Shown: positions 18,193-28,068 of the stretch, piece after piece
Layout of the letters: the number at the start of each line of letters is the position of its first letter
Numbering within the stretch: the stretch's first letter is position 1
Origin: Gluconacetobacter tumulicola
GTDB taxonomy: Bacteria; Pseudomonadota; Alphaproteobacteria; Acetobacterales; Acetobacteraceae
Direction: 5' to 3'
Assembly (NCBI RefSeq): GCF_014174215.1
Contig: NZ_JABEQL010000010.1
Span: 62,001 to 126,000, forward strand
DNA length: 64,000 bases
Made by a program: the position numbers and the translations under genes
Notes under the pieces: generated by a model
What the model was told of the DNA's origin: nothing
Databases searched by the model: none
What the model saw: only the letters and a program-made list of their open reading frames with translations

Positions 18193-19023
18193 ATGGCACT
18201 GAAGCACTTTAATCCGGTCACCCCCAGCCTGCGCAACACGGTCCTGATCGACCGCAAGGAGCTGTGGAAGGGCAAGCCTGTCAAGGCGCTGACCGAAGGC
18301 AAGAACAAGTCCGGCGGACGCAACAACCATGGGCGCATCACCTCGCGCTTCATCGGTGGCGGCCACAAGCAGTCCTATCGCTTCGTCGACTTCAAGCGGC
18401 GCAAGTTCGATGTGGTCGGTACGGTCGAGCGTCTGGAATACGACCCGAACCGCACCGCCTTCATCGCGCTGGTGAAGTACGAGGACGGCGAGTTGGCCTA
18501 CATCCTGGCGCCGCAGCGCCTGAAGGTGGGCGATCAGGTCGTTGCCGGCGCGCGAGTCGACATCAAGCCGGGCAACGCGATGCCGCTCTCGGCCATTCCG
18601 GTCGGCACGATCGTGCATAATCTTGAGCTGAAGCCTGGCGCCGGCGGCAAGCTGGCCCGTTCGGCCGGGACCTATGCGCAGCTGGTCGGCAAGGATGCCG
18701 GCTATGCGCAGATCAAGCTGCAGTCGGGCGAGCTGCGCGTCGTGCGCGGCGAGTGCATGGCGACGGTCGGCGCGGTGTCCAACCCGGACAACATGAACCA
18801 GCACATGGGCAAGGCCGGTCGCGGCCGCTGGCTGGGTCGTCGTCCGCATAACCGCGGCGTCGTGATGAACCCGGTCGACCATCCGCATGGTGGTGGCGAA
18901 GGCCGCACCTCGGGCGGCCGTCATCCGGTCACGCCGTGGGGCAAGCCGACCAAAGGTTACAAGACCAGGGTTAACAAGCGTACGGACAGTCTGATTATCC
19001 GTCGCCGGAAGACCGGTAAGTAA
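18193..19023 (+). CDS. rplB: 50S ribosomal protein L2
   Basis: L2 bridges the subunits and is needed for peptidyl-transferase assembly. The 276 residues start [12 protein letters not shown] and include the conserved G-R-N-N-H-G-R-I-T and the C-terminal loop [15 protein letters not shown], whose His is the residue implicated in peptidyl transfer. It lies 16 bases after rplW and 12 before rpsS. Confidence 0.99.
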   Translation: MALKHFNPVTPSLRNTVLIDRKELWKGKPVKALTEGKNKSGGRNNHGRITSRFIGGGHKQSYRFVDFKRRKFDVVGTVERLEYDPNRTAFIALVKYEDGELAYILAPQRLKVGDQVVAGARVDIKPGNAMPLSAIPVGTIVHNLELKPGAGGKLARSAGTYAQLVGKDAGYAQIKLQSGELRVVRGECMATVGAVSNPDNMNQHMGKAGRGRWLGRRPHNRGVVMNPVDHPHGGGEGRTSGGRHPVTPWGKPTKGYKTRVNKRTDSLIIRRRKTGK

Positions 19024-19035
19024 GGGGCAAAGAAG

Positions 19036-19314
19036 ATGGCACGTTCCGTCTGGAAGGGCCCGTTCGTGGACGGGTATCTGCTGAACAAAGCCGATGCGTC
19101 GCGCGCGTCGGGCCGTAACGAAGTGATCAAGATCTGGTCGCGTCGCTCGACAATCCTGCCGCAGTTCGTCGGTCTGACGTTCGGCGTCTATAACGGGCAC
19201 AAGTTTCTGCCCGTGCAGGTGTCGGAAAACATGGTGGGGCATAAGTTCGGCGAGTTCTCGCCGACGCGGACCTTCACGGGGCATTCCTCGGACAAGAAGG
19301 CGAAGCGGGGCTGA
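19036..19314 (+). CDS. rpsS: 30S ribosomal protein S19
   Basis: S19 pairs with S13 in the 30S head and contacts A-site tRNA. The 92 residues read [12 protein letters not shown] at the start and end with the G-H-K[13 protein letters not shown] motif. rplV begins one base after its stop codon. Confidence 0.98.
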   Translation: MARSVWKGPFVDGYLLNKADASRASGRNEVIKIWSRRSTILPQFVGLTFGVYNGHKFLPVQVSENMVGHKFGEFSPTRTFTGHSSDKKAKRG

Positions 19315-19315
19315 T

Positions 19316-19720
19316 ATGAGCAAGCCGAAGCATCCGCGCACGCTCGCGGAAACCGAGGCGCAGGCCGTCACGCGGAACATCCGCGTGAGCCCGCGCAAGC
19401 TGAACCTGGTCGCGGCGCTGATTCGCAACAAGCCGGCGGCGCAGGCCGTGGCGACGCTGACGTTCTCGAAGCGTCGTATCGCGCAGGATGTCAAGAAGAC
19501 CCTGCAGAGCGCGATCGCAAACGCCGAGAACAATCATCAGCTGGACGTCGACCAGCTGGTGGTCGTGCGCGCCGAGGTTGGCAAGTCGATTGTCATGCGC
19601 CGCTTCCATGCGCGTGGCCGTGGTCGTTCTTCGCGGATCGAGAAGTTCTTCAGCCATCTGAAGATCGTCGTGGCCGAGCGTTCGGCCGAGGCTGAGACAA
19701 CCGAGCAGAAGGCGGCCTGA
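19316..19720 (+). CDS. rplV: 50S ribosomal protein L22
   Basis: L22 lines the nascent-peptide tunnel. The 134-residue protein has the conserved R[14 protein letters not shown] core near residue 24 and the tunnel hairpin [13 protein letters not shown]. It has an N-terminal extension and an acidic Glu/Thr-rich tail, both common in alphaproteobacteria. rpsC starts three bases after the stop. Confidence 0.97.
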   Translation: MSKPKHPRTLAETEAQAVTRNIRVSPRKLNLVAALIRNKPAAQAVATLTFSKRRIAQDVKKTLQSAIANAENNHQLDVDQLVVVRAEVGKSIVMRRFHARGRGRSSRIEKFFSHLKIVVAERSAEAETTEQKAA

Positions 19721-19723
19721 TCC

Positions 19724-20401
19724 ATGGGACATAAAGTCAATCCGATCGGGCTGCGGCTCGGCATCAACCGCACCTGGGACAGCCGCTGGTATGCCGGCGC
19801 GGACTATTCGCGCCTGCTGCATGACGATCTGAAGCTGCGTTCGCACCTGCGACGCAAGCTGTCGGGCGCCGGCGTGTCGCGCGTTGTGATCGAGCGTCCG
19901 GCGAAGAAGCCACGCGTGACGATCTATGCCGCCCGTCCGGGTGTCGTGATCGGCAAGAAGGGCCAGGATATCGACGTCCTGCGCAAGGATCTGACCCGTA
20001 TGGCGAAGACCGACGTTGCGCTGAACATCGTCGAGATCCGCAAGCCCGAGATCGACGCGACGCTGGTGGCCGAGAACATTGCCCAGCAGCTGGAGCGCCG
20101 CGTGGCCTTCCGCCGCGCCATGAAGCGCGCCGTGCAGTCGGCGATGCGTCTGGGCGCTCAGGGTATCCGGATCAACTGCTCCGGCCGTCTGGGCGGGGCC
20201 GAGATCGCGCGTATCGAGTGGTATCGCGAAGGGCGGGTGCCGTTGCACACGCTGCGCGCGGACATCGATTATGGCGTGGCCACGGCGAAGACCACCTATG
20301 GCACCTGCGGTGTGAAGGTCTGGATCTTCAAGGGTGAGATCCTCGCCCAGGACCCGCTGGCGCAGGATCGTCGCGCCGCCGAGCAGGCCCCGCAGCGCTA
20401 A
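19724..20401 (+). CDS. rpsC: 30S ribosomal protein S3
   Basis: S3 forms part of the mRNA entry channel and helicase. The 225 residues start [13 protein letters not shown] and contain the KH-domain loop [10 protein letters not shown] and the C-terminal domain with [15 protein letters not shown]. It is followed by a 56-base gap with a duplicated 12-base segment ahead of rplP. Confidence 0.98.
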   Translation: MGHKVNPIGLRLGINRTWDSRWYAGADYSRLLHDDLKLRSHLRRKLSGAGVSRVVIERPAKKPRVTIYAARPGVVIGKKGQDIDVLRKDLTRMAKTDVALNIVEIRKPEIDATLVAENIAQQLERRVAFRRAMKRAVQSAMRLGAQGIRINCSGRLGGAEIARIEWYREGRVPLHTLRADIDYGVATAKTTYGTCGVKVWIFKGEILAQDPLAQDRRAAEQAPQR

Positions 20402-20414
20402 GACGCGGGACCTA

Positions 20415-20456
20415 AGGATCTAGAACGGCGCCAGGCGGCGCGTGAGGATTTAGAAC
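20415..20456 (+). repeat. Direct repeat in the rpsC-rplP spacer
   Basis: AGGATCTAGAAC (20415-20426) and AGGATTTAGAAC (20445-20456) are 12-base copies with one difference, set 30 bases apart. The second copy sits immediately before the rplP ATG and supplies its purine-rich RBS. This looks like a small tandem duplication of a ribosome-binding region. Confidence 0.6.
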
Positions 20457-20457
20457 A

Positions 20458-20874
20458 ATGCTTTCTCCCAAGCGGACAAAGTACCGCAAGGCCCACAAGG
20501 GCCGCATTCATGGGCTGGCGAAGGGCGGAACGACACTGAATTTTGGTGCGTTCGGCCTGAAGGCCCTAGAGCCGGAGCGGGTCACCGCCCGGCAGATCGA
20601 GGCCTCCCGCCGGGCTATCACCCGCGCGATGAAGCGCGCCGGTCGCGTCTGGATTCGGATTTTCCCCGATCTTCCGGTCTCGACAAAGCCCGCCGAAGTG
20701 CGTATGGGCTCCGGCAAGGGGTCGCCGGAATATTGGGTGGCCCGTGTGAAACCGGGTCGTATCCTGTTCGAGATCGAAGGCGTTTCGCCGGAACTGGCGC
20801 GTGAAGCGCTGGCGCTGGGCGCTGCGAAGCTGCCGATCAAGACCAAGTTCGTGACCCGCATCGGAGAGGCGTGA
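20458..20874 (+). CDS. rplP: 50S ribosomal protein L16
   Basis: L16 positions A-site tRNA on the large subunit. The 138 residues start [11 protein letters not shown] and contain the [12 protein letters not shown] motif and the terminal K-L-P-I-K-T-K-F-V. Its RBS lies in the second copy of a duplicated 12-base element. rpmC starts three bases after the stop. Confidence 0.98.
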   Translation: MLSPKRTKYRKAHKGRIHGLAKGGTTLNFGAFGLKALEPERVTARQIEASRRAITRAMKRAGRVWIRIFPDLPVSTKPAEVRMGSGKGSPEYWVARVKPGRILFEIEGVSPELAREALALGAAKLPIKTKFVTRIGEA

Positions 20875-20877
20875 GAT

Positions 20878-21117
20878 ATGGCAAAGGCAACGAAGCCGGC
20901 CGATCTGCGTGCCAAGACCGCGGAAGAACTGGAGGCGCTTCTCATTGACCTGAAGCGCGAGCAGTTCAACCTGCGGTTCCAGCGCGCGACCGGCCAGAAT
21001 GAAGGACAGGCGCGTGTTCGTACGGTGCGTCGTGAGATCGCCCGTCTGAAGACGATCGCGTCCGAGGCGTTGAAGAAGAGTGCAGCCGGCGCGGACGCGT
21101 CGGCCGCGAAGTCCTGA
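20878..21117 (+). CDS. rpmC: 50S ribosomal protein L29
   Basis: L29 is a small two-helix protein by the tunnel exit next to L23. The 79-residue product shows the hallmark [12 protein letters not shown]-x-A-T-G-Q followed by R-x-V-R-R-x-I-A-R. The Ala/Ser-rich C-terminus makes it slightly longer than the E. coli protein (63 residues). It lies between rplP and rpsQ with short spacers. Confidence 0.97.
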   Translation: MAKATKPADLRAKTAEELEALLIDLKREQFNLRFQRATGQNEGQARVRTVRREIARLKTIASEALKKSAAGADASAAKS

Positions 21118-21130
21118 AGGGAGACGGGCG

Positions 21131-21409
21131 ATGCCGAGGCGCGTCCTGAGCGGACGGGTGACCAGCGACAAGATGGACAAGACGGTGACCGTCCTTGTCG
21201 ATCGTCGCGTCATCCACCCGCTGTATAAGAAGTTCATCCGCCGCTCGAAGAAGTATGCGGCGCATGATGAGCAGAACGAGTGCAAGGTTGGCGACACGGT
21301 GCGCATTGAAGAGTGCAAGCCGATCTCCAAGCGCAAGACCTGGACCGTGATCGTCCGTAACGGTGCCCCGCTGGGCGCCGCCGGCGTCGAGTCCGGCGCG
21401 CAGGCGTAA
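21131..21409 (+). CDS. rpsQ: 30S ribosomal protein S17
   Basis: S17 is a primary 16S rRNA-binding OB-fold protein. The start [18 protein letters not shown] fixes the ATG at 21131; the open frame runs back to 21080 but that part is not S17. The 92-residue product has the [18 protein letters not shown] motif. rplN follows 14 bases later. Confidence 0.97.
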   Translation: MPRRVLSGRVTSDKMDKTVTVLVDRRVIHPLYKKFIRRSKKYAAHDEQNECKVGDTVRIEECKPISKRKTWTVIVRNGAPLGAAGVESGAQA

Positions 21410-21423
21410 GAAGGGCATAGGTT

Positions 21424-21792
21424 ATGATCCATCCCGAGACCAACCTGGACGTCGCCGATAATTCGGGCGCGCGTCAGGTGCAGTGCATCAAGGTGCTGGG
21501 CGGTTCCAAGCGGAAGACTGCCTCGGTCGGCGACGTGATCGTCGTGTCCGTCAAGGAAGCGATCCCGCGCGGCAAGGTCAAGAAGGGCGATGTTCACCAG
21601 GCGGTGATCGTGCGCACTTCCTACCCGGTACGTCGTCCCGATGGCAGTGCCATCCGCTTTGACCGGAACGCGGCCGTCCTGATCAACAAGCAGCAGGAGC
21701 CGATCGGCACCCGCATCTTTGGACCGGTTGTCCGTGAGCTGCGTGCGCGCAAGTTCATGAAGATCATCTCGCTGGCGCCGGAGGTGCTGTAA
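21424..21792 (+). CDS. rplN: 50S ribosomal protein L14
   Basis: L14 is an interface protein and the docking site of the silencing factor RsfS. The 122 residues start [17 protein letters not shown] and show the conserved [11 protein letters not shown] end. Its stop TAA shares the A with the rplX start codon. Confidence 0.98.
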   Translation: MIHPETNLDVADNSGARQVQCIKVLGGSKRKTASVGDVIVVSVKEAIPRGKVKKGDVHQAVIVRTSYPVRRPDGSAIRFDRNAAVLINKQQEPIGTRIFGPVVRELRARKFMKIISLAPEVL

Positions 21793-22112
21793 TGGCCGCG
21801 CGTATCAGGAAGGGCGACCAGGTCGTCGTCACCACCGGCTCCTCCAAGGGCGTCCGGGGCGAGGTGCTTTCGGTCCTGCCCGGTGACAACAAGGCCGTGG
21901 TGCGCGGCGCGGCTGTGGCCAAGCGTCACACGCGTCCGAACCGCATGGGTGAGCAGGGAGGCATCATCGAGAAGGAGATGCCGATCCACCTGTCGAACCT
22001 GAAGCTGGTCGATCCCAAGAGCGGCAAGCCGACGCGCGTCGGTTTCCGTGTTCTGGAAGATGGCCGCAAGGTCCGCGTCGCCAAGGCGACCGGCGAAGTC
22101 ATCGAAGGCTGA
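21792..22112 (+). CDS. rplX: 50S ribosomal protein L24
   Basis: L24 is an assembly-initiating KOW-domain protein. The 106 residues have [12 protein letters not shown]-x-x-K-G near the N-terminus and the [15 protein letters not shown] region. It overlaps rplN by one base (TAATG) and is followed by a GAGGAGG-type RBS for rplE. Confidence 0.97.
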   Translation: MAARIRKGDQVVVTTGSSKGVRGEVLSVLPGDNKAVVRGAAVAKRHTRPNRMGEQGGIIEKEMPIHLSNLKLVDPKSGKPTRVGFRVLEDGRKVRVAKATGEVIEG

Positions 22113-22122
22113 GGAGGCGCGG

Positions 22123-22692
22123 ATGTCTGAAGTACAAGCCACTCGCTCGGTGCCGCGTCTGCAGAAGCGTTATCAGGACGAACTGCGTGCGAAGCTGCGC
22201 GAAGAGTTCGGCTACAAGAACGTGATGCAGGTTCCGCATCTCGAGAAGATCGTCATCAACATGGGTGTTGGCGAGGCCGCGGGCGACCAGAAGAAGCTGG
22301 ACGCCGCCGTTGCTGAGCTGACGCTGATCGCCGGGCAGAAGCCGGTCAAGACGGTCGCCAAGAAGGCGATCGCCGGCTTCAAGATCCGCGCCGGTCTGCC
22401 GATCGGCTGCAAGGTCACCCTGCGCCGTGCCCAGATGTACGAGTTCCTCGACCGTCTCGTGACCATCACGCTGCCGCGCGTCCGTGATTTCCGCGGCCTG
22501 CCCGGCAACAAGGGGTTCGACGGCCATGGCAATTTCGCCATGGGCATGAAGGAACAGATCGTGTTCCCGGAAATCGAGTACGACAAGGTCGACGATATCC
22601 GTGGCATGGACATCATCTTCGTCACCAGTGCGAAGACGGATGCGGAAGCGAAGGCTCTTCTGAAGGCGTTTGATCTGCCCTTCGCTGCTTAA
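22123..22692 (+). CDS. rplE: 50S ribosomal protein L5
   Basis: L5 binds 5S rRNA and touches P-site tRNA. The ATG at 22123 follows GAGGAGG; the open frame extends back to 22048 within rplX but the extension is not conserved. The 189-residue product has [11 protein letters not shown], the R-D-F-R-G-L region and the final [11 protein letters not shown]. About 100 bases with a small AGGTC-AGAA-GACCT hairpin (22719-22732) separate it from rpsN. Confidence 0.98.
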   Translation: MSEVQATRSVPRLQKRYQDELRAKLREEFGYKNVMQVPHLEKIVINMGVGEAAGDQKKLDAAVAELTLIAGQKPVKTVAKKAIAGFKIRAGLPIGCKVTLRRAQMYEFLDRLVTITLPRVRDFRGLPGNKGFDGHGNFAMGMKEQIVFPEIEYDKVDDIRGMDIIFVTSAKTDAEAKALLKAFDLPFAA

Positions 22693-22796
22693 TTGCAGCG
22701 ATTGGGGCTTCCGCCCAGAGGTCAGAAGACCTATTAGACACGTTGTTTGGAAAACCGTCGGGATGGCCCGACAGGTTCCGGAGGGTAGAACAAGGC

Positions 22797-23102
22797 ATGG
22801 CCAAGATCTCCGCCGTTAACCGGAATGCCAAGCGTCAGCGCATGGCAAGCCGGGACAAGGCTAAGCGGATTGCGCTCAAGAACATTGTCATGGACCGGAC
22901 ACTTCCGGTCGAGGACAGGTTTGAGGCAACTATGAAACTCGCAGAGCTTCCCCGCAATGGTTCGCGCGTCCGCGTGCGTCTGCGGTGCAAGCTGACCGGG
23001 CGTTCGCGCGCCAATTACAGGAAGTTCGAACTCTGCCGTATCGCCCTGCGCGATCTGGCTTCCAGTGGCCAGATCCCTGGCATGGTCAAGTCGAGCTGGT
23101 AA
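22797..23102 (+). CDS. rpsN: 30S ribosomal protein S14 (long, zinc-free form)
   Basis: S14 is a 30S head protein. The 101-residue sequence starts [10 protein letters not shown] and ends with R-C-K-L-T-G-R-S-R followed by Y-R-K-F[14 protein letters not shown]. It lacks the paired CxxC motifs of the zinc form, so it is the long zinc-independent type. The ATG at 22797 is set by the conserved N-terminus; upstream residues of the open frame are not S14. Confidence 0.98.
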   Translation: MAKISAVNRNAKRQRMASRDKAKRIALKNIVMDRTLPVEDRFEATMKLAELPRNGSRVRVRLRCKLTGRSRANYRKFELCRIALRDLASSGQIPGMVKSSW

Positions 23103-23114
23103 GGGCAGGGAACG

Positions 23115-23513
23115 ATGTCACTTTCTGATCCGTTGGGTGATATGCTCACCCGGATCCGCAACGCGCAGCGCGCGCGTCATGCGGCCTGTGTCGCGCCGGC
23201 TTCCAAGCTGCGCGCCAATGTTCTCGAGGCCCTGCGCCGCGAGGGCTACATTCGTGGCTACGCCCAGGAAGAGGTGCGCAAGGGCATTGCCCAGCTGCGC
23301 ATCGAGCTGAAATACCTGGATGGCGAGCCGGTCATCAAGGAGATCCACCGCGTGTCCAAGCCGGGCCGCCGGGTCTACTCGAAGATCAAGGAACTGCCGC
23401 GGGTCTATGCCGGCCTCGGCGTGTCGATCCTGTCGACGCCGCGTGGCGTCCTGTCCGATGCGGAAGCCCGCGCTGCCAATGTTGGCGGCGAGGTCCTCTG
23501 CCGCGTGTTCTGA
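23115..23513 (+). CDS. rpsH: 30S ribosomal protein S8
   Basis: S8 binds the central domain of 16S rRNA and, in E. coli, represses the spc operon. The 132-residue protein starts [17 protein letters not shown] and ends with the R-G-V-L-S-D[14 protein letters not shown] motif. rplF starts ten bases after the stop. Confidence 0.98.
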   Translation: MSLSDPLGDMLTRIRNAQRARHAACVAPASKLRANVLEALRREGYIRGYAQEEVRKGIAQLRIELKYLDGEPVIKEIHRVSKPGRRVYSKIKELPRVYAGLGVSILSTPRGVLSDAEARAANVGGEVLCRVF

Positions 23514-23523
23514 GGAGGGATAC

Positions 23524-24057
23524 ATGTCGCGTGTAGGCAAATATCCCGTCGATGTTCCGTCGGGCGTCCAGGTTTCGATCGTCGATGGCGTGTTCGTGGC
23601 CAAGGGCAAGCTGGGCGAGCTGAAGCTGCCCCTGTCGCATCATGTCGAAACCGAGATCGCCGACAACAAGGTCGCGGTTCGTCCGGTCGGCACCCAGGCA
23701 CAGGCCCGGATGATGTGGGGCACGACGCGCTCGCTGGTGGCCAGCATGGTCAAGGGCGTGTCCGAAGGCTTCTCCAAGACCCTGGAAGTGACCGGCACCG
23801 GCTATCGCGCAGCCGTGCAGGGCAGCAACCTGGTCATGAACCTCGGCTATTCGCATGACATCGTCTATGCGATTCCGCCGGGCATCAAGATCTCGACGCC
23901 GCGTCCGACCGCCATCGTGGTCGAGGGCATGGACAAGCAGCGGGTCGGTCAGGTTGCGCTGGATATCCGCAGCTTCCGCAAGCCCGAGCCGTACAAGGGC
24001 AAGGGTGTCCGCTACGACACCGAGACCATCCGTCGCAAGGAAGGCAAGAAGAAGTAA
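23524..24057 (+). CDS. rplF: 50S ribosomal protein L6
   Basis: L6 lies at the base of the stalk near the sarcin-ricin loop. The ATG at 23524 follows GAGGAGG; the open frame runs back into rpsH but only from here is it L6-like (M-S-R-V-G-K-Y-P-V). The 177 residues carry the two-domain fold and the signature [11 protein letters not shown]. Stop and rplR start overlap (TAATG). Confidence 0.98.
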   Translation: MSRVGKYPVDVPSGVQVSIVDGVFVAKGKLGELKLPLSHHVETEIADNKVAVRPVGTQAQARMMWGTTRSLVASMVKGVSEGFSKTLEVTGTGYRAAVQGSNLVMNLGYSHDIVYAIPPGIKISTPRPTAIVVEGMDKQRVGQVALDIRSFRKPEPYKGKGVRYDTETIRRKEGKKK

Positions 24058-24419
24058 TGAGCACGCAGCAGGATCTGCGGGAGCGTCGGCGTCAGCGTCT
24101 GCGCTTCCAGCTTCGCCGCAAGGGCGGCGGGCGTCCGCGCCTGTCGGTGTTCCGGTCAGGCAAGAACATCTACGCCCAGGTCATCGACGATGCCGCCGGG
24201 CGTACCCTTGCCGCCGCTTCGAGCCTGGACAAGGCGCTGCGCGAGCAGCTGAAGACCGGTGCCGACGCCGATGCGGCGGTCGCGGTTGGCAAGCTGGTTG
24301 CCGAGCGTGCGGTCGCGGCCGGCGTGACGCTGGTGGTCTTCGACCGCGGTTCGTATCTGTATCATGGGCGTATCAAGGCCCTGGCGGAGGCTGCCCGCGA
24401 GGGTGGTCTCGCCTTCTGA
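24057..24419 (+). CDS. rplR: 50S ribosomal protein L18
   Basis: L18 binds 5S rRNA in the central protuberance. The 120-residue protein has [18 protein letters not shown] and the terminal F-D-R-G[22 protein letters not shown]. It overlaps rplF by one base and lies 15 bases before rpsE. Confidence 0.98.
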   Translation: MSTQQDLRERRRQRLRFQLRRKGGGRPRLSVFRSGKNIYAQVIDDAAGRTLAAASSLDKALREQLKTGADADAAVAVGKLVAERAVAAGVTLVVFDRGSYLYHGRIKALAEAAREGGLAF

Positions 24420-24434
24420 GGAAAGGGGCACGCA

Positions 24435-25013
24435 ATGGCACGTGAACCGAGAGAAGGCGGCCGGGGTGGCCGCGAGCGTGACCGCGAAGGCGACGATCTC
24501 GTCGACAAGCTGGTCACGATCAACCGTGTGGCGAAGGTCGTCAAGGGCGGCCGTCGCTTCGCCTTTGCCGCGCTGGTCGTGGTTGGTGACCAGAAGGGTC
24601 GTGTCGGCTACGGCGCCGGCAAGGCCCGCGAGGTCCCCGAGGCGATCCGCAAGGCGACCGAGCGCGCCAAGCGCGCGATGATCCGCGTCCCGATGAAGGA
24701 GGGCCGTACCCTCCATCATGACGTGGCCGGTCATTTCGGTGCCGGCAAGGTGGTGCTGCGGTCGGCTGACGCCGGCACGGGTATCATCGCCGGTGGTCCG
24801 ATGCGCGCCGTGTTCGAGAGCCTGGGCATCAACGACGTGGTGGCCAAGTCGCTCGGAACCCGGAACCCGCATAACATGGTCAAGGCGACCTTCGATGCGC
24901 TGGAGCGTTGCGCCAGCCCGCGTTCGGTTGCCAACCGTCGGGGCAAGAAGGTTTCCGACATCCTAGGTCGCCGTGAGGTGGCCGGGGCCGCGGAGGTGAG
25001 CGCCGATGTCTGA
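24435..25013 (+). CDS. rpsE: 30S ribosomal protein S5
   Basis: S5 contributes to decoding fidelity and the mRNA entry channel. The 192 residues have a Gly/Arg/Glu-rich N-terminus, then V[24 protein letters not shown] and the G[12 protein letters not shown] segment. Its last eight bases overlap the start of rpmD. Confidence 0.98.
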   Translation: MAREPREGGRGGRERDREGDDLVDKLVTINRVAKVVKGGRRFAFAALVVVGDQKGRVGYGAGKAREVPEAIRKATERAKRAMIRVPMKEGRTLHHDVAGHFGAGKVVLRSADAGTGIIAGGPMRAVFESLGINDVVAKSLGTRNPHNMVKATFDALERCASPRSVANRRGKKVSDILGRREVAGAAEVSADV

Positions 25014-25191
25014 AGGCAAGACCGTCCGCGTCACGCAGGTGGCGTCGGGCAACGGCCGCAAGCCGGGCCAGCAGGCGACGCTGGTCGGGCTGGGCCTGAA
25101 CAAGATCGGCCGCACGCGGGAACTGGAGGACACACCTTCGGTTCGCGGCATGATCACCAAGGTGGCCCACCTCGTGAAGGTGGAGGATTGA
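25006..25191 (+). CDS. rpmD: 50S ribosomal protein L30
   Basis: L30 is a small 23S rRNA-binding protein absent from some bacterial lineages. The 61 residues include [23 protein letters not shown], the conserved R-x-x-E-L-x-D-T-P-x-V-R-G-M and the K-V-A-H-L-V end. It overlaps rpsE by eight bases and is followed at once by rplO. Confidence 0.97.
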   Translation: MSEGKTVRVTQVASGNGRKPGQQATLVGLGLNKIGRTRELEDTPSVRGMITKVAHLVKVED

Positions 25192-25192
25192 G

Positions 25193-25681
25193 ATGAACCT
25201 CAACGAACTGCGCGATAACGCGGGCTCGCGTTATCGCAAGAAGCGTCTGGGTCGCGGCATCGGGTCCGGCAAGGGCAAGACGTCGGGTAAGGGCGTGAAG
25301 GGCCAGAAGGCGCGTGAGGGCGTGTCCCTCAACGGCTTCGAGGGTGGTCAGCTGCCGCTGTATCGCCGTCTGCCGAAGCGTGGCTTCAAGAACATCTTCC
25401 GTAAGGTCTTCGCTCCGGTGAATCTGGGTTCGCTGGATCAGGCGATCGAAGCCGGCAAGATCGATGCCGGCGCGACCGTGACCGAGGATGTGCTGCGCGC
25501 GGTCGGTCTGGTCGGCTCCGGCAAGTTTGCCGGTGTCCGCCTGCTGGCGAAGGGCGAACTCACCCGCGCGGTGACCATCGAGGTCTCCGGCGCTTCCGCC
25601 ACCGCGATCGCGGCGGTCGAGAAGGCCGGTGGGACCGTTCGGGTCGCCGGTGCGCAGGACGAGGCCGCGGCCTCGGCTTGA
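25193..25681 (+). CDS. rplO: 50S ribosomal protein L15
   Basis: L15 is a late-assembly 23S rRNA-binding protein. The 162-residue product has the Gly/Lys-rich N-terminal arm ([13 protein letters not shown]) and the [17 protein letters not shown] motif. It starts one base after rpmD. A 346-base gap follows before secY, which is unusual because the two are normally close. Confidence 0.98.
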   Translation: MNLNELRDNAGSRYRKKRLGRGIGSGKGKTSGKGVKGQKAREGVSLNGFEGGQLPLYRRLPKRGFKNIFRKVFAPVNLGSLDQAIEAGKIDAGATVTEDVLRAVGLVGSGKFAGVRLLAKGELTRAVTIEVSGASATAIAAVEKAGGTVRVAGAQDEAAASA

Positions 25682-26027
25682 CGACGGTTCCGGGATGGCG
25701 TGCCCGCCATTCCATCCCGGACCGGCCCCATCCTTGGGACTTGACCGGAAGTGCGTGCCGGGAGCGACCCGCCGTGCATTTCCCATGCTTCGCGAAGGGC
25801 GGCTTTCCAGGCCGCTTCGCCCCGATGCCCGGAAATATCATGACGGACGTGTCGCTTTGCGGCGTTCCCGTTTTCCAGCCCACATTTCCAGTCAGGTCTT
25901 ACGGATGTGCTCCGCCGGCGTTGTCTCTTGCGCTGACGCAAGGCGACGCCTTACACTCTTTGCAGATGTGTCATGACAGCGTCCCGTTTCGTGCGGTGAC
26001 GCTGTTGTTGTTGAAAGGGACGGGCGC
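25682..26027. other. 346-base spacer between rplO and secY
   Basis: No reading frame here looks like a real protein, and I see no clear terminator. One weak promoter-like pair lies near the 3' end (25928-25957). Three forward frames are open across much of this stretch, but their Arg/Pro/Ala-rich translations have no recognisable features and carry no good RBS. Confidence 0.4.
25928..25957 (+). promoter_or_regulatory. Weak candidate promoter for secY
   Basis: TTGCGC (25928-25933), 18 bases, then TACACT (25952-25957), about 70 bases before the secY start. The match is partial, so this is tentative; read-through from the spc cluster is equally likely. Confidence 0.25.
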
Positions 26028-27374
26028 ATGGCCTCCGCGGCCGAGCAGCTGGCTGCCAATCTGAATTTCAGCTCTTTCGCCAACGCGACGGAGCTGAAGA
26101 AACGAATCTGGTTCACCCTGGGGGCGCTGATCGTCTACCGTCTGGGGACTTATATTCCGGTTCCCGGCGTCGACGCGACGGTCATGGGCCAGCTTCTGGC
26201 GCAGCACCAGGGCGGCATTCTGGGAATGTTCGACATGTTCACCGGCGGTGCGCTCGGTCGTATGACCGTCTTCGCCCTGAACATCATGCCGTATATCAGC
26301 GCCTCGATCATCGTGCAGCTGATGTCCTCGGCGATTCCCTCGCTTGAAAACCTGAAGAAGGAAGGCGAGCAGGGGCGGCGCAAGCTGAACGAATATACCC
26401 GCTACCTGACCGTGCTGATCGCGCTGTTTCAGGCCTATGGCATCGCCGTGGGGCTTGAGAACATGCACAGCGCCGCCGGTTCGGCGGTGATCGCGCCGGG
26501 CATGTTCTTCATCGTCTCCTGCGTGGTGACGCTGCTGGGCGGCACGATGTTCCTGATGTGGCTGGGTGAGCAGATCACTTCGCGCGGGGTGGGCAACGGC
26601 ATTTCGCTGATCATCTTCGCCGGTATCGTCGCCAACCTGCCGCATGCGTTGGCCAGCCTGTTCCAGCTTGGCTACACGGGCGCGCTGTCGCCGTTCTTCG
26701 TGCTGGTTTTCCTGGTGCTGGCGGCGGTGACCATCGCCTTCATCGTCTTCATGGAGCAGGCGCAGCGCCGGGTGGTGATCCAGTATCCCAAGCGGCAGGT
26801 CGGCCAGCGCATCTACGGCGGCGACTCGACACATATGCCGCTGAAAGTGAATACCGCCGGCGTAATTCCGCCGATCTTCGCGTCTTCGGTGCTGCTGATT
26901 CCCGTGACGATCGCGGGCTTCATGAACAGTGCGTCGATGCCTGGGTGGCTTTCGTTCCTCGGGCAGGAGCTGGGGCAGGGGCAGCCGCTCTACATGCTGT
27001 TCTATGCGGCCATGATCGTCTTCTTTTCGTATTTCTATGCGGCTGTGACGTTCAATCCGCAGGAGACGGCCGATAATCTGCGCAAGCAGGGCGGCTTCAT
27101 TCCGGGCATCCGGCCGGGTGCGAACACGGCGGCCTATTTCGATCGGATCCTGACGCGGCTGACGACCATCGGCGCTGCCTATCTGGTGGCGGTGTGTCTG
27201 CTGCCGCAGGTCCTGATCAGTCACTATAACGTGCCGTTCTATTTCGGCGGGACCAGCTTGATCATCATCGTGTCGGTGACCATCGACACCGTGACGCAGA
27301 TCCAGTCCCACCTGGTGGCTCACCAGTACCAGGGGCTGATGCGGCGGGCGCGTGGGAAAGGCAGAGGGCGGTGA
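26028..27374 (+). CDS. secY: Protein translocase subunit SecY
   Basis: SecY is the channel of the Sec translocon in the inner membrane. The 448-residue protein has ten hydrophobic segments, the plug and first loop following G-T-Y-I-P-V-P-G-V, and the cytoplasmic loop with G-I-R-P-G-x-N-T-A. The ATG at 26028 is preceded by AAAGGGACGGG. Its stop overlaps the GTG start of adk. Downstream coupling to adk is the usual alphaproteobacterial order. Confidence 0.98.
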   Translation: MASAAEQLAANLNFSSFANATELKKRIWFTLGALIVYRLGTYIPVPGVDATVMGQLLAQHQGGILGMFDMFTGGALGRMTVFALNIMPYISASIIVQLMSSAIPSLENLKKEGEQGRRKLNEYTRYLTVLIALFQAYGIAVGLENMHSAAGSAVIAPGMFFIVSCVVTLLGGTMFLMWLGEQITSRGVGNGISLIIFAGIVANLPHALASLFQLGYTGALSPFFVLVFLVLAAVTIAFIVFMEQAQRRVVIQYPKRQVGQRIYGGDSTHMPLKVNTAGVIPPIFASSVLLIPVTIAGFMNSASMPGWLSFLGQELGQGQPLYMLFYAAMIVFFSYFYAAVTFNPQETADNLRKQGGFIPGIRPGANTAAYFDRILTRLTTIGAAYLVAVCLLPQVLISHYNVPFYFGGTSLIIIVSVTIDTVTQIQSHLVAHQYQGLMRRARGKGRGR

Positions 27375-28030
27375 ACGTCATATTTCTTGGCCCCCCGGGG
27401 GCCGGCAAGGGAACCCAGTCCAAGCGGCTGGAGGCACGCTACGGGATCGCCCAGATCTCGACCGGAGACATGCTGCGGGCCGAGGTCGCGGCAGGGACTC
27501 CGATCGGGAAGGAGGCGAAGGCGCTGATGGACTCGGGACAGCTTGTTCCCGATGACGTGATCATCGCGATGCTCGAATCGCGGATCGCGCAGCCCGATTG
27601 TGCCAAGGGATTCATCTTGGATGGATTCCCCCGGACGGCGGGGCAGGCGGCGGCTCTGGATTCGATGCTCAAGCGGCGCGGGGCGCGAATCGACGTCGTG
27701 CTGTTTCTCGGGGTCGACGAAAACGCGCTGGCGGACCGGATCGCGGGCCGCTTTACCTGCGGGACCTGCGGGGCCGGATATAACGACCTGTTCAAGAAGC
27801 CGAAGGTCGAAGGCATCTGCGACGTCTGCGGTGGGCATTATTTCGTCCGCCGTGAGGATGACCGGCGCGAGACCGTGGCGGCCCGGCTGGCGGCCTATCG
27901 GGAGCAGACAGCGCCTATCCTGCCGTATTATGAAGCCGAGGGCCGCCTGTATCCAGTGGACGGCATGGCCGACATCGACACGGTGACGGAGCAGGTCTTC
28001 AAAATCATGGATGGCATCACAAAGAAGTGA
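27371..28030 (+). CDS. adk: Adenylate kinase, zinc-LID type (GTG start)
   Basis: Adk interconverts ATP, ADP and AMP. The 219-residue long form has the P-loop G-P-P-G-A-G-K-G-T (7-15), the NMP-binding region with S-T-G-D-M-L-R, D-G-F-P-R-T, and a LID domain with four cysteines (Cys130, 133, 150, 153) placed to bind zinc. The GTG at 27371 overlaps the secY stop (GTGA), giving the exact family N-terminus M-N-V-I-F-L-G. A promoter and hairpin follow, separating it from rpsM. Confidence 0.98.
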   Translation: MNVIFLGPPGAGKGTQSKRLEARYGIAQISTGDMLRAEVAAGTPIGKEAKALMDSGQLVPDDVIIAMLESRIAQPDCAKGFILDGFPRTAGQAAALDSMLKRRGARIDVVLFLGVDENALADRIAGRFTCGTCGAGYNDLFKKPKVEGICDVCGGHYFVRREDDRRETVAARLAAYREQTAPILPYYEAEGRLYPVDGMADIDTVTEQVFKIMDGITKK

Positions 28031-28040
28031 TCGTTATTCA

Positions 28041-28068
28041 TTGACTCTCAAGGGCGCGCGGGTATATT
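28041..28068 (+). promoter_or_regulatory. Predicted sigma70 promoter of the rpsM-rpsK-rpoA-rplQ operon
   Basis: TTGACT (28041-28046), 16 bases, TATATT (28063-28068): one of the best promoter matches in the window, about 10 bases after the adk stop and about 180 bases before rpsM. It overlaps the hairpin at 28051-28077. Confidence 0.65.
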
